Shown here: piece by piece, positions 39,439-49,141 of the stretch
How positions within the stretch are numbered: position 1 is the stretch's first letter
How the letters are laid out: each line of letters begins with the position of its first letter
Source: Staphylococcus muscae
Lineage (GTDB): Bacteria; Bacillota; Bacilli; Staphylococcales; Staphylococcaceae
Length of the DNA stretch: 64,000 nt
Assembly: GCF_003019275.1 (NCBI RefSeq)
Contig: NZ_CP027848.1
Coordinates: 1,178,001-1,242,000, forward strand
Direction of reading: 5' to 3'
Translations under genes and position numbers: made by a program
The notes under the pieces: model-generated
The model's database searches: none
What the model was told of the DNA's origin: nothing
Seen by the model: the letters and a program-made list of their open reading frames with translations, nothing else

Positions 39439-40006
39439 GATGCTTCACCTCATCGTCTTTTACTATACAGCGCTTCAATGTTTCACGTAGACCACGAATT
39501 AAATGACTGTACGGATTTCCTTGTTCTTCTAATGTTTTCATAATTGGGTATGTGCCATCTTCAATAATCATCACAAGTAACTGCATGTTTTCTTGTGCAC
39601 GACTATCACCATCAAGATTTGCCGCATAGAGAAACTCTAACATCAGCGGCAAATAATCTGATAGTTCATTAGATGGCATCTCAAGGCCAAACATTTCGTA
39701 TAAGACCTTGAGTTTTGCCAACATTTGACCACGTTCTTTTTGCGTATCAAATTTATTGAATGTCATATAGAGCGTTGTTTTTTCGTTGAAGTCAAATGTA
39801 TCCGTGTACAGTGATTGAATGTCTGACAAACTTTTTTCATACATTAATTCACGATATTTCATAACATGCATATACGCTGGATGTTCTTCATTAAAGACGT
39901 CTTCAAATGTTTTTGGGTGGAATGTTAACTTCTCCGGGAAACTTAATTGCTGACTCATAAATCCTAATGTGTCTTTATAGTATTTCAGCATTTCAAGATT
40001 AATCAC
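39431..40006 (-). CDS. narJ: Nitrate reductase assembly chaperone NarJ
   Basis: This 191-residue TorD/NarJ-type chaperone for molybdenum cofactor insertion in NarG. I chose the GTG at 40006 (product starting M-INLEMLKYYKD) because GGAGGG lies about 8 bases before it and the length equals that of S. aureus NarJ; the open frame upstream overlaps narH without a better site. It overlaps narH by 8 bases. Confidence 0.92.
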   Translation of the reverse strand: MINLEMLKYYKDTLGFMSQQLSFPEKLTFHPKTFEDVFNEEHPAYMHVMKYRELMYEKSLSDIQSLYTDTFDFNEKTTLYMTFNKFDTQKERGQMLAKLKVLYEMFGLEMPSNELSDYLPLMLEFLYAANLDGDSRAQENMQLLVMIIEDGTYPIMKTLEEQGNPYSHLIRGLRETLKRCIVKDDEVKHHV

Positions 40007-41555
40007 GGAAAATCCCTCCATAGAAACTTTCATTGTAGATCTCTTGACCTGACTTGTCGCTAGCACCTACTGGCACACCACAACCGTCACAGTTTGCACC
40101 GAAGTATTCACCACCGTAACCTTGACTACCTTGCGCTGCATAAGTGTCCATGTATTGTTCTTTATGAGATGTTGGAATAACGAAACGATCTTCGTGTTTT
40201 GCGATTGCAAGTAAACGATACATATCTTTCGCTTGACGTTCAGTTAAACCAACACGTTCTAAACGAGACATATCGAATTCACGACCTGTGTTTTCAGCAC
40301 GCATGTAACTTCTCATCATTGCCATACGTTGTAATGATCCTTTCACAGCTGTTGTATCACCTGCTGTGAATAATTCTGCTAAATATTGAACTGGTAAACG
40401 CATTTCTTCAATTGCTGGGAAGATTGCGTCTGGGTTGTTCGCAGAGTTTTTACCTTCAAAGTAGTTCATGATTGGGCTGAGTGGTGGGCAGTACCAAACC
40501 ATCGGCATTGTACGGTATTCTGGGTGTAATGGGAATGCCAATTTGTATTCAATCGCCAATTTGTAGATTGGTGAGTTTTGAGCTGCTTCAATCCACTCTT
40601 GCGCAATACCATCTTTTTCAGCTTGTTCGATGACAGCTTCATCAAATGGGTTTAAGAATAATTCTAATTGTTTTTCGTATAAGTCTTGTTCGTTTTCAGT
40701 TGATGCTGCTTCTTGTACACGGTCAGCGTCATAAAGTAATACACCTAAGTAACGCATACGACCTGTACATGTTTCAGAACATACTGTTGGTAACCCAGCT
40801 TCAACACGTGGGAAACAGAACGTACATTTTTCAGCTTTGTTTGTTTTCCAGTTGAAGTAAACTTTTTTGTATGGGCAACCAGTCATACAGTAGCGCCATC
40901 CACGACATGCGTCTTGGTCTACAAGTACGATACCGTCTTCATCACGTTTGTACATTGCACCTGATGGACATGATGCCACACAGCTTGGGTTCAAGCAGTG
41001 TTCACATAAACGTGGTAAGTACATCATGAATGTTTGGTCGAAGTTGAATTTGATTTCTTCTTCGATTTTTTGGATGTTAGGGTCTTGAGGACCAGTGATG
41101 TGACCACCAGCTAAGTCATCTTCCCAGTTTGGACCCCAGTCGATGTCCATACGTTCACCTGTCATTACTGAGTGTGCTTTCGCAACAGGTGTGTGTTCTG
41201 AGTCTTTCGCATTTGTTAAGTGCTCATAGTTGTATGTCCATGGTTCATAGTAGTCTTTGATGACTGGCATGTTTGGGTTGTAGAAAATTTTACCAAGGGC
41301 GATTTTGTTAATACGTGTCCCTGATTTTAATTCTAACTTACCGTTCTTATTAAGTGTCCAACCGCCTTTATAGTGCTCTTGGTCTTCCCAACGTTTTGGA
41401 TAACCAATACCTGGTTTTGTTTCTACGTTGTTGAACCACATATATTCTGCACCCGGACGGTTTGTCCATGTGCTCTTACATGTCACACTACATGTGTGAC
41501 ATCCGATACATTTATCTAGGTTTAATACCATTGCTACTTGTGCTTTAATCTTCAA
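39999..41555 (-). CDS. narH: Respiratory nitrate reductase beta subunit NarH
   Basis: This 518-residue iron-sulfur protein has four Cys groups: CIGCHTCSVTC, CEHCLNPSCVASCP, CRGWRYCMTGCP (the Trp marks the 3Fe-4S site) and the pair CTFC/CSETC. It relays electrons from NarI to NarG. The start is TTG (41555) with GAGGTGG upstream, matching the S. aureus N-terminus KIKAQVAMVLNLDKC. It overlaps narG by 11 bases. Confidence 0.94.
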   Translation of the reverse strand: MKIKAQVAMVLNLDKCIGCHTCSVTCKSTWTNRPGAEYMWFNNVETKPGIGYPKRWEDQEHYKGGWTLNKNGKLELKSGTRINKIALGKIFYNPNMPVIKDYYEPWTYNYEHLTNAKDSEHTPVAKAHSVMTGERMDIDWGPNWEDDLAGGHITGPQDPNIQKIEEEIKFNFDQTFMMYLPRLCEHCLNPSCVASCPSGAMYKRDEDGIVLVDQDACRGWRYCMTGCPYKKVYFNWKTNKAEKCTFCFPRVEAGLPTVCSETCTGRMRYLGVLLYDADRVQEAASTENEQDLYEKQLELFLNPFDEAVIEQAEKDGIAQEWIEAAQNSPIYKLAIEYKLAFPLHPEYRTMPMVWYCPPLSPIMNYFEGKNSANNPDAIFPAIEEMRLPVQYLAELFTAGDTTAVKGSLQRMAMMRSYMRAENTGREFDMSRLERVGLTERQAKDMYRLLAIAKHEDRFVIPTSHKEQYMDTYAAQGSQGYGGEYFGANCDGCGVPVGASDKSGQEIYNESFYGGIFRD

Positions 41556-44500
41556 GCCAATCCACCTCTTTCATTTTTCTAACGGCAACGTATACGTCAC
41601 GTTGGTTACCGATTGGTCCGTAATAGTTAAATGAATAACTAATTTGTGCATAACCACCCATTAATTGTGTTGGTTTTAGGTGGATACGTGTTGGTGCGTT
41701 GTGTGAACCACCACGTGTACCAGAGATTTCAGATCCTGGTGTTTGAATGTGTTTGTCTTGCGCATGGTACATGAACATTGTGCCCCGTGGCATACGGTGT
41801 GATACAACTGCACGTGCTGTTACAACACCGTTTCGGTTATAAACTTCTAACCAGTCGTTATCATCAATGCCATGTTGTGCTGCATCTTCGTTTGAGATCC
41901 AAACTGTTGGACCACCACGGAATAATGTCAACATATGTTGGTTATCTTGATATGTTGAGTGAATGTTCCACTTACCGTGTGGTGTTAAGTAGCGTAATAC
42001 AAGTGCGTCAACGCCACCTTTGACTTCTTTATCTTTCGTACCAAATACCATTGGTGGTAATGTTGGTTTGTATACTGGTAATGCTTCACCGAACTGTTGG
42101 AATACCTCGTGGTCGATATAGTAACTTTGACGACCTGTCAATGTTCTAAATGGTACGAGACGTTCAATGTTTGTTGTGAATGGTGAGTAACGACGACCTT
42201 GTTTGTTAGAACCTGGGAATACCGCTGTTGGGATCACTTCACGTGGTTGTGATGTGATATTCAAGAACGTAATCTTTTCTGATGCACGTTCTGCAGAAAT
42301 ATCTTTTAATTCCATACCAGTTTGCTGTTCAAGATCTTCGTATGATTTTTGTGATACGCGACCATTTGATGCAGAAGATACGTTTAAGATAACGTCTGCT
42401 ACTTTACGTGCTGTATCGATACGTGGTTTGTCATTCTTCACTGTATCGTCTTCCCATTTACCAACCATGCTGCGTAACTCATCGTACTCTTCTTTAACTG
42501 AGAAGCTGACACCGTGTGCACCGACTTTACCATTCTCTAGTAATGGTCCTACTGAGATGAACTTATCGTGTACATCTGTATAAGTACGATCTACAACCGC
42601 AAATCCTGGCATTGTTTTACCAGGAATTGGTTCAACTTCACCTTTTGTCCAGTCTTTGATTTCACCATATGATAATGAGATTTCTTGTTTAGAGTCGTGT
42701 GCTAATGGCGCTGTCACAACGTCTTTGTATGTTCCTGTTAAATGTGTACGAGACATATCTGAGAATGTTTTACTCAATGTCTTGAAGATATCCCAGTCAG
42801 AACGTGATTCCCATAATGGATCGATTGCTGGATTGAATGGATGAATGAATGGGTGCATGTCAGTTGATGAAATGTCATGCTTTTCATACCAAGTTGCAGC
42901 TGGTAAGACAACGTCTGAGTACAATGGTGTTGCAGTCATACGGAAGTCTAAAGAAACAAGTAAGTCTAACTTACCAACTGTATCTTCGCTCCATTCGATT
43001 TCTTCTGGTTTGTCTCTTTCGTTCGGTTCAGCCATTAATGCTGACTTCGTACCTAATAAGTGTTTCATGAAGTACTCTTGACCTTTGGCAGAACTTGAGA
43101 TTAAGTTTGAACGCCATACGAATAATGATTTCGGATGGTTTTTACGCAAGCCTGGGTTTTCAACCGCAAACTTCGTCTTACGTGATTTCACGTCTTCTAA
43201 AGCACGTGCTAAGATTGCTTCGTTTGTGAATTCACCAGCATCACGTGCTTCTTCGCCCCATAATAAGCTGTTGCGATCGAATTGTGGGTATGAAGGTAAC
43301 CAACCGTTACGTGCTGCAAGAACATTGTAGTCGGCAGGGTGTTGTAACTTGATGTTTTCTGCAAGTGGTGATGCAAGACGATCTACACCAGATTCTTCAT
43401 ATTTCCACTGATCTGTTGCAAAGTAGAACCAGCTTGTACCGTTTTGTAAACGTGGTGGACCTTGCCAGTCTTTCGCAAATGCAATTGTGCTCCAACCTTC
43501 AATTGGACGACATTTTTCTTGTCCAACGTAGTGCGCCCAGCCGCCACCGTTCACACCTTGACAACCACATAAAACAACAAGGTTAAGGATTGCACGATAA
43601 ATCGTATCAGAGTTGAACCAGTGGTTGATTCCTGCACCCATGATAATCATTGAGCGGCCGCCTGTATCAATTGCGTTTTGTGCAAATTCACGTGCAACTT
43701 GTGTTACAACGTCTGCTTTCACGCCTGTTACTTTTTCTTGCCATGCAGGTGTGTAGAACGATTCTGCATCTTCAAAACCTTTTGCTTCTAATTCATGACC
43801 GAAACGTTTCACACCATATTGTGATGCCATTAAGTCATAGATTGTTGTAACAAGTGTTTCTTCGCCATTTGCCAATGTCATTTTACGCACTGGAATTGGA
43901 CGTTCGAATACACCGTTACCTGCGTTGTCGAAGTAAGGGAATTGAATTGTTGCAAGCGCATATTCACCTGTTGCTACTGTCATAGCTGGATCAATTTTTT
44001 CACCTTGTTCGTTTTCTAACTTAAGGTTCCATTGTTTGCCTTCTTCCCAACGTTGACCCATTGTACCGTTTGGCACTTGAATTGTATCTGTTAACGTATC
44101 GAATACGACTGGTTTCCATTCACTGTTTTCAGATGTACTGCCGAAGTCACTTGAACGTAAGAAACGACCAGCTTTGTAGCCATTTGCATCTTTATCCAAA
44201 CGAATTACGAAAGGCATATCTGAATACTGTTTTGCATAGTTTATGAACATTTCAGATGGTTCATCTTCATAGAATTCTTGCATGATAACATGTGTCATTG
44301 CTTGTGCAATCGCTGCGTCAGTACCAGGGTTTGGCGCTAACCAGTTATCCGCAAACTTAACGTTTTCTGCATAGTCAGGTGCTACTGAAACAACTTTTGC
44401 ACCTTTATAACGAACTTCTGTCATAAAGTGGGCATCTGGTGTACGTGTTAATGGCACGTTAGAACCCCACATCATGATGTATGCTGCATTGTACCAGTCA

Positions 44501-45216
44501 CTTGATTCTGGTACGTCTGTTTGTTCACCCCAGATTTGTGGAGATGCTGGTGGTAAATCCGCATACCAGTCGTAGAAACTTAACATTTCTCCACCAAGTA
44601 ATGAGATGAAACGTGCACCAGCTGCATAACTGATCATAGACATCGCTGGAATTGGTGTGAATCCTGCGATACGGTCTGGACCATCTTTCTTAATTGTGTA
44701 GATTAATTGTGCTGAAATAAGTTGCGCTACGTCTCTCCAGTTTGCACGCACATGGCCACCTTTACCACGTGCTGATTTATAAATACGTGTTTTCTTCTCA
44801 TCTTCAACGATAGACGCCCATGCTTTAATCGGATCTTCATGTTCACTTAATGCTTGTTTCCATAATTCCCATAATTTACCTCTTACGTATGGATATTTAA
44901 TACGTAGTGGGCTGTATTCATACCATGAGAACGACGCACCACGTGGACAGCCACGAGGTTCGAATTCTGGCATATCTGGTCCACAACTTGGATAGTCAAT
45001 TTGTTGGTTCTCCCAAGTGATGACACCATTCTTTACAAACACTTTCCATGAGCATGATCCCGTACAGTTAACACCATGTGTTGTACGTACGACTTTGTCA
45101 TGACTCCATCTTTCTCTGTACATTTTTTCCCATTCACGGCTCTTATGTTCCAAAACTGACCAATTACCGTTAAACTTTTCAGTCGGCTTAAAGAAGTTTA
45201 ATCCAAATTTTGCCAT
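41545..45216 (-). CDS. narG: Respiratory nitrate reductase alpha subunit NarG
   Basis: This 1223-residue molybdopterin subunit reduces nitrate to nitrite at the inner membrane face. The FS0 cluster ligands are His47, Cys51, Cys55 and the later CGPDMPEFEPRGCPRG. The Mo-ligand Asp region is YDWYADLPPASPQ, and SRDWD-type conserved blocks are intact. The ATG at 45216 follows GAGGAGG; an in-frame ATG two codons earlier overlaps this site. It is first in narGHJI-nreABC. Confidence 0.96.
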   Translation of the reverse strand: MAKFGLNFFKPTEKFNGNWSVLEHKSREWEKMYRERWSHDKVVRTTHGVNCTGSCSWKVFVKNGVITWENQQIDYPSCGPDMPEFEPRGCPRGASFSWYEYSPLRIKYPYVRGKLWELWKQALSEHEDPIKAWASIVEDEKKTRIYKSARGKGGHVRANWRDVAQLISAQLIYTIKKDGPDRIAGFTPIPAMSMISYAAGARFISLLGGEMLSFYDWYADLPPASPQIWGEQTDVPESSDWYNAAYIMMWGSNVPLTRTPDAHFMTEVRYKGAKVVSVAPDYAENVKFADNWLAPNPGTDAAIAQAMTHVIMQEFYEDEPSEMFINYAKQYSDMPFVIRLDKDANGYKAGRFLRSSDFGSTSENSEWKPVVFDTLTDTIQVPNGTMGQRWEEGKQWNLKLENEQGEKIDPAMTVATGEYALATIQFPYFDNAGNGVFERPIPVRKMTLANGEETLVTTIYDLMASQYGVKRFGHELEAKGFEDAESFYTPAWQEKVTGVKADVVTQVAREFAQNAIDTGGRSMIIMGAGINHWFNSDTIYRAILNLVVLCGCQGVNGGGWAHYVGQEKCRPIEGWSTIAFAKDWQGPPRLQNGTSWFYFATDQWKYEESGVDRLASPLAENIKLQHPADYNVLAARNGWLPSYPQFDRNSLLWGEEARDAGEFTNEAILARALEDVKSRKTKFAVENPGLRKNHPKSLFVWRSNLISSSAKGQEYFMKHLLGTKSALMAEPNERDKPEEIEWSEDTVGKLDLLVSLDFRMTATPLYSDVVLPAATWYEKHDISSTDMHPFIHPFNPAIDPLWESRSDWDIFKTLSKTFSDMSRTHLTGTYKDVVTAPLAHDSKQEISLSYGEIKDWTKGEVEPIPGKTMPGFAVVDRTYTDVHDKFISVGPLLENGKVGAHGVSFSVKEEYDELRSMVGKWEDDTVKNDKPRIDTARKVADVILNVSSASNGRVSQKSYEDLEQQTGMELKDISAERASEKITFLNITSQPREVIPTAVFPGSNKQGRRYSPFTTNIERLVPFRTLTGRQSYYIDHEVFQQFGEALPVYKPTLPPMVFGTKDKEVKGGVDALVLRYLTPHGKWNIHSTYQDNQHMLTLFRGGPTVWISNEDAAQHGIDDNDWLEVYNRNGVVTARAVVSHRMPRGTMFMYHAQDKHIQTPGSEISGTRGGSHNAPTRIHLKPTQLMGGYAQISYSFNYYGPIGNQRDVYVAVRKMKEVDWLED

Positions 45217-45258
45217 ATTCATCCTCCTCAATAGACATAGGCTTTCCTTATTATGTCT

Positions 45259-45264
45259 ATTGTA
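45259..45264 (-). promoter_or_regulatory. Likely -10 box of the narG promoter
   Basis: TACAAT on the minus strand, 43 bp before the narG start and about 25 bp downstream of the NreC-like site. Confidence 0.5.
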
Positions 45265-45288
45265 CCTTTGCTATTTTTTTCACGATAC

Positions 45289-45302
45289 TAGGGATTTGCC
45301 TA
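45289..45302. promoter_or_regulatory. NreC site in the narG promoter
   Basis: TAGGGATTTGCCTA matches TAGGG-N4-CCCTA with one mismatch; the place upstream of a putative -10 box is right for an activator. Confidence 0.7.
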
Positions 45303-45324
45303 TTTATATCTCCATATTCCCTAA

Positions 45325-45342
45325 TTGTTAATTTTTTCACAA
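45325..45342. promoter_or_regulatory. Rex-like operator in the narG promoter
   Basis: TTGTTAATTTTTTCACAA matches TTGTGAA-W4-TTCACAA at 17 of 18 positions, just upstream of the NreC site. Confidence 0.7.
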
Positions 45343-45420
45343 ACTCTTGTATCCCTTGATACGACTAGTTGATAACGCTTCTCACTCTTTTTCAAATCCC
45401 CAAAATACACTCCGATATAC

Positions 45421-45453
45421 AAAAAAAGACAGCCCCTTTTTAAGAGTGCTGTC
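45421..45453 (-). terminator. Terminator of the wall-anchored nucleotidase gene
   Basis: Minus-strand hairpin GGACAGC..GGGCTGTC followed by seven T. Confidence 0.7.
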
Positions 45454-45476
45454 CATTGTGACTATATTATAAAAAA

Positions 45477-47720
45477 TTACGCTACTCGTTTACGTCGCAT
45501 CGCATATAAACCTACACCAATACACAAGTAACCAAGTGCCGTCGTATCCGCTGGCGTTCCACCCGTCGCTGGCAACATATCTCCATCATTTCCAGCCATC
45601 ATTACAGATTGTTCTTGCAAAGTCATCGGCATATGCACAACGTTCGCTTGCAGCGATTTATGTGGCATATCCGTTGTTGACATTGCCGCTGCCACTACAT
45701 CGTTATCTCCCGTTACAGCTGGCTGTTCCGGTGTTGTCGGGAATGGAATCACTTCACCCGGTACTGTTGGCTGTGGTGTTTGCGTTGGATTATTTGGTAC
45801 TTCTGTCGCAGGTGGAGTCGTCACTGCATCTTCACCTTTGACCGGTTGTCCCATAATCATGCGCTGCGGTTCCGTTGTGTCATATTGCGATAAGTCAGCC
45901 GTTTTCAAGTAATCCGCCATGACTTTATCAAGTGACACACCTTCTTCACGTGGTCCGCCAAACATGTCAAAACCATCGCCGCCTGACGCTGTGAAGTCGT
46001 TCGTTGCAACATTGTAGACACGTGTTAAGTCTAGCGGTTCATATTGACCTGTTTTTCTGTTCAACACTTGTACTTCGTTCACACGTTGTCCGGGTGCCTT
46101 GTTCATATCATAGTAAACACGGACACCATTAGAAATCTGTAACAATCCACCATTCGCTGTGAATTGTGTTTTACCGTCAATGGTTTGTGTCGGTGCACTC
46201 AAGCTATGTTCAAATGCTTTCAATACGTTTTCACCTGTTACTTTGATCTGAGCAATGGTGTTACCGAATGGCAATACTGTAATAATATCACTCAATTTCA
46301 CTGTCCCCGGTGCAATAGAAGCACGAATGCCACCTGAGTTCGTGACGGCGAAGTCAGAAGGTGTACTGAAACCATGTTGACCGTATGCTTCCATCGCATC
46401 TGCTACTGCATTTCCTAAGTTAGTTTCTTGCGTACGTACATCATCTCGTTCACCGTTGAAGTGTATTTTGTTATTCGGGATGATTACTTCAGATGTTGCT
46501 TCTAAATAATCTGCATTTGCTTTATCAAGTTGCTTTTTCAACGCTGCATTTGGTGTTAAATCGCCCACATCTTTCACATTGATTAATGCCGCTTTCACAT
46601 TGCTTAACTGTCCATCTTTTACGTCAAATGTCACCTTTCCTACATTCGCTAAAGCTGTTCCAGTTTGTGCTAATACATCTTTACCAAATGTTTGTCCTTG
46701 TTCCAACACTGTATGTGAATGACCGTCAATCACAACAATCGGATGCTTGAAATCTTTCACTGCATTCAATTGTTGCATCAAGTAATCACCACGCCATTTT
46801 TGTTGCGTAGATGGATCAATACCGAGATGTGACAATACAACGAAGGCATCCACTTGATTGTTCAACTTCGTCATTTCACGTTTCACCGATTCAAGTGGAT
46901 CTGCAAATGTCACACCTACAATGCCTTCTGGACTTGTTTTTGTCGCTGTTTCAGGTGTTGTGACACCGATGATGCCGTAGTTCAAACCATTCTTATTAAC
47001 AACCGTTGATGGTTTGAATGCTAACTTACCGTCTTTATACACATTGGCACTCAGTAATGGGAAGTTCAGAATGCCTTCCAATTTCTTCAGTTGGTCATAA
47101 CCAAAGTCAAATTCATGGTTCCCAACTGCCATTGCATCATAACCTACTTCATTCATCGCTTTTGCCATTTCTTCCCCTTTTGACAAGTTAGAAACTGGCA
47201 ATCCTTGGAATGCATCACCCGCATCGACCATTAAGTCAGGTTTTTGCTGTTTCTTCAAAGTTTTCAACTTTGCCATCCCAATAACACGGTCATTCTCTTC
47301 AATCATACGGCCATGAATATCGTTCGTATGTAAGATTGTATGTGTCGTTGACTGCGCTTCGTTTTGAACAACAGTATCGCTCTTCGTCGCTGTCATTTCT
47401 TCTTGTGGTACAGTGTTCTCATCTTGTAAATCTGTCGACTCAGCCACTGCTTCAGGTTGCGATTCTTCCATCATTCCTTCATCTTCGGCAACGACCGGTT
47501 GTTCTGTTGCACGCTCATGATTCGTATTGTCACCATTCATTTCATCAGCCGATGTCGGTGTCGCTTCCACTGTGTCTGCTGCAATCATTTCTACTGCTTG
47601 GTTCGATTCAGAATCAGTCACATCTGTTGTTTCTGCATGTGCTGTACCAAGAGTGACAATCCCACAAAAACCTAAAATCAAGGCAAATACTGCCACCCAT
47701 CGAAAAACTGTTTGCTTCAT
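45477..47720 (-). CDS. adsA: LPXTG-anchored 5'-nucleotidase (AdsA-like)
   Basis: This 747-residue protein starts at 47720 behind AAAGGAGGG. It has a signal peptide (ending AHA), a Glu/Thr-rich spacer, and a metallophosphatase domain with the metal motifs HTNDIHGRM, VDAGDAFQG, GNHEFDFG and DGHSHTV. A 5'-nucleotidase C-terminal domain (NSGGIRASIAPG, NDFTASGGDGFDMF) follows, then a Pro/Thr spacer and a LPATGG sortase signal. In S. aureus AdsA makes immunosuppressive adenosine from AMP; that role is inferred here by family. It is flanked by nar and nir operons, not its S. aureus place. Confidence 0.85.
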   Translation of the reverse strand: MKQTVFRWVAVFALILGFCGIVTLGTAHAETTDVTDSESNQAVEMIAADTVEATPTSADEMNGDNTNHERATEQPVVAEDEGMMEESQPEAVAESTDLQDENTVPQEEMTATKSDTVVQNEAQSTTHTILHTNDIHGRMIEENDRVIGMAKLKTLKKQQKPDLMVDAGDAFQGLPVSNLSKGEEMAKAMNEVGYDAMAVGNHEFDFGYDQLKKLEGILNFPLLSANVYKDGKLAFKPSTVVNKNGLNYGIIGVTTPETATKTSPEGIVGVTFADPLESVKREMTKLNNQVDAFVVLSHLGIDPSTQQKWRGDYLMQQLNAVKDFKHPIVVIDGHSHTVLEQGQTFGKDVLAQTGTALANVGKVTFDVKDGQLSNVKAALINVKDVGDLTPNAALKKQLDKANADYLEATSEVIIPNNKIHFNGERDDVRTQETNLGNAVADAMEAYGQHGFSTPSDFAVTNSGGIRASIAPGTVKLSDIITVLPFGNTIAQIKVTGENVLKAFEHSLSAPTQTIDGKTQFTANGGLLQISNGVRVYYDMNKAPGQRVNEVQVLNRKTGQYEPLDLTRVYNVATNDFTASGGDGFDMFGGPREEGVSLDKVMADYLKTADLSQYDTTEPQRMIMGQPVKGEDAVTTPPATEVPNNPTQTPQPTVPGEVIPFPTTPEQPAVTGDNDVVAAAMSTTDMPHKSLQANVVHMPMTLQEQSVMMAGNDGDMLPATGGTPADTTALGYLCIGVGLYAMRRKRVA

Positions 47721-47832
47721 TTGGACCCTCCTTTTAATTTGACTTACAGTTCTATCGTAGCACAAACAAATTAAGCATTTTATTAATTTTCTAATAATTT
47801 TATTAACAAATACCAAAAATTGAAAGCATTAT

Positions 47833-47885
47833 AAAAACATCGCACAGCGAGAGAATTCATTAATTCATCCCTTGTACGATGTTTA
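47833..47885 (-). terminator. Terminator of the nir operon
   Basis: Minus-strand arms AAACATCGTACA and TGTGCGATGTTT around an inner GAATTAATGAATTC-like stem, followed by a T run. Confidence 0.65.
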
Positions 47886-47892
47886 TTGGTTA

Positions 47893-48837
47893 TTATTCAA
47901 TGATTTGTTCTGATGTGAAGTCATAATTTTCGAGCCATGCTGTCAAAATTTCATGTTGGCTTGGATGTAGCTCTGACACTTCACGATCATCAATTAATGC
48001 CGCACCACCATTTTCAAAAATATCATATGCGATATCAATACAACGTGTGCGTTCTCCTGTCAACAAGACCATTTCTGGCATGTTATTCACTGCTGGCTTA
48101 ATCGTTTCAACATCACGGACAACTTCACCTACAATGGTAACACCTGGCCCTGGACGCTCAGGTAATTGTGCGATTTTATCGGCAATCGTTGTTACAGTCC
48201 CACCAATGACTTGTTGATTCGGACGTGTTGCATTGAATATCACCGCAACTGGATAATCAATACCAACTTTTGTCATAATTTCATCCATCAATACTGGTAG
48301 GCGCTTAACACCCATATAGATTGCCAAAGTACCACCATTTTCAAGCGTTGTAATATCAATTTCATTTTCAACATCATCTTTAAAATGACCCGTTGTAAAT
48401 GTAATATTTGTTGATACTTGTCTCTCTGTTAAACCACGACCCAATTGACTAATCGCTGCGCTAGCCGCAGTAATGCCTGGGACGATTTCAAAATCAATCC
48501 CATGTATACGAAGTGTGTCCACTTCTTCCGTCACACGACCAAAAATGGCAGGATCGCCACCTTTTAAGCGAACAACACGCTGATATTCACCCGCTTTTTC
48601 AACGAGTAACTCATTAATACGTTCTTGTCTAATGTAGCGTGTGTATGGTGTTTTTCCAACATGTATCCATTCTGCATCTGGACGTGATAGTTGTAAGATA
48701 AATGGATGTACGAGCTGATCATACAAAATGACGTCTGCTTGTTGGATACAACGTTCCGCTTTTTTTGAGAGCAGGCACGGGTTACCCGGACCTGCTCCTA
48801 CTAAATATACTTTTGAGGGGCTGTCTGTTACAGACAT
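47893..48837 (-). CDS. Uroporphyrinogen-III C-methyltransferase
   Basis: This 314-residue protein has a SUMT/CobA domain (residues 8-245; VYLVGAGPGNPCLLS, YDQLV, RLKGGDPAIFGR) that makes precorrin-2, the first step to siroheme, cofactor of NirB. The C-terminal ~70 residues go beyond the usual SUMT and might be a remnant of a HemD-like domain. In S. aureus it is nasF-like at the end of nir. It overlaps nirD by 10 bases. Confidence 0.9.
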   Translation of the reverse strand: MSVTDSPSKVYLVGAGPGNPCLLSKKAERCIQQADVILYDQLVHPFILQLSRPDAEWIHVGKTPYTRYIRQERINELLVEKAGEYQRVVRLKGGDPAIFGRVTEEVDTLRIHGIDFEIVPGITAASAAISQLGRGLTERQVSTNITFTTGHFKDDVENEIDITTLENGGTLAIYMGVKRLPVLMDEIMTKVGIDYPVAVIFNATRPNQQVIGGTVTTIADKIAQLPERPGPGVTIVGEVVRDVETIKPAVNNMPEMVLLTGERTRCIDIAYDIFENGGAALIDDREVSELHPSQHEILTAWLENYDFTSEQIIE

Positions 48838-49136
48838 AAATATACCTCATCGTCGATAATTTCTACTTCATACGTTTCAACGCAGCCTTCATCTGGCTCT
48901 TGAACTTCACCAGTATTCAAATCAATTTTTTGATCATGAAGTGGACAGAAGACATAATGACCGCTGACTGTCCCTTCAGATAATGGCCCTTGTTTATGTG
49001 GACAAACGTTGTTGATTGCTTTAAGTTCGCCATCTTCCGTTAAGAATAATCCAATTTGTTTGTCTCCAACAATGACTTTCTTACCAATTAATGGTTCAAT
49101 TTCTGACATATGTGCCACTTTTACTTTTTCTGCCAT
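48828..49136 (-). CDS. nirD: Nitrite reductase small subunit NirD
   Basis: This 102-residue protein has a Rieske-type fold. The cluster ligands are visible: CPHKQGPLSEG and CPLHDQK, giving the pair C-x-H and C-x2-H, so this version can bind a [2Fe-2S] cluster. It lies 5 bp after nirB. Confidence 0.92.
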   Translation of the reverse strand: MAEKVKVAHMSEIEPLIGKKVIVGDKQIGLFLTEDGELKAINNVCPHKQGPLSEGTVSGHYVFCPLHDQKIDLNTGEVQEPDEGCVETYEVEIIDDEVYLCL

Positions 49137-49141
49137 TTGTC

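Noticed and set aside
42203..43330. Open frames on the plus strand inside narG
   Set aside because: They are antisense to a well-supported gene, with no ribosome site and no protein-like features.
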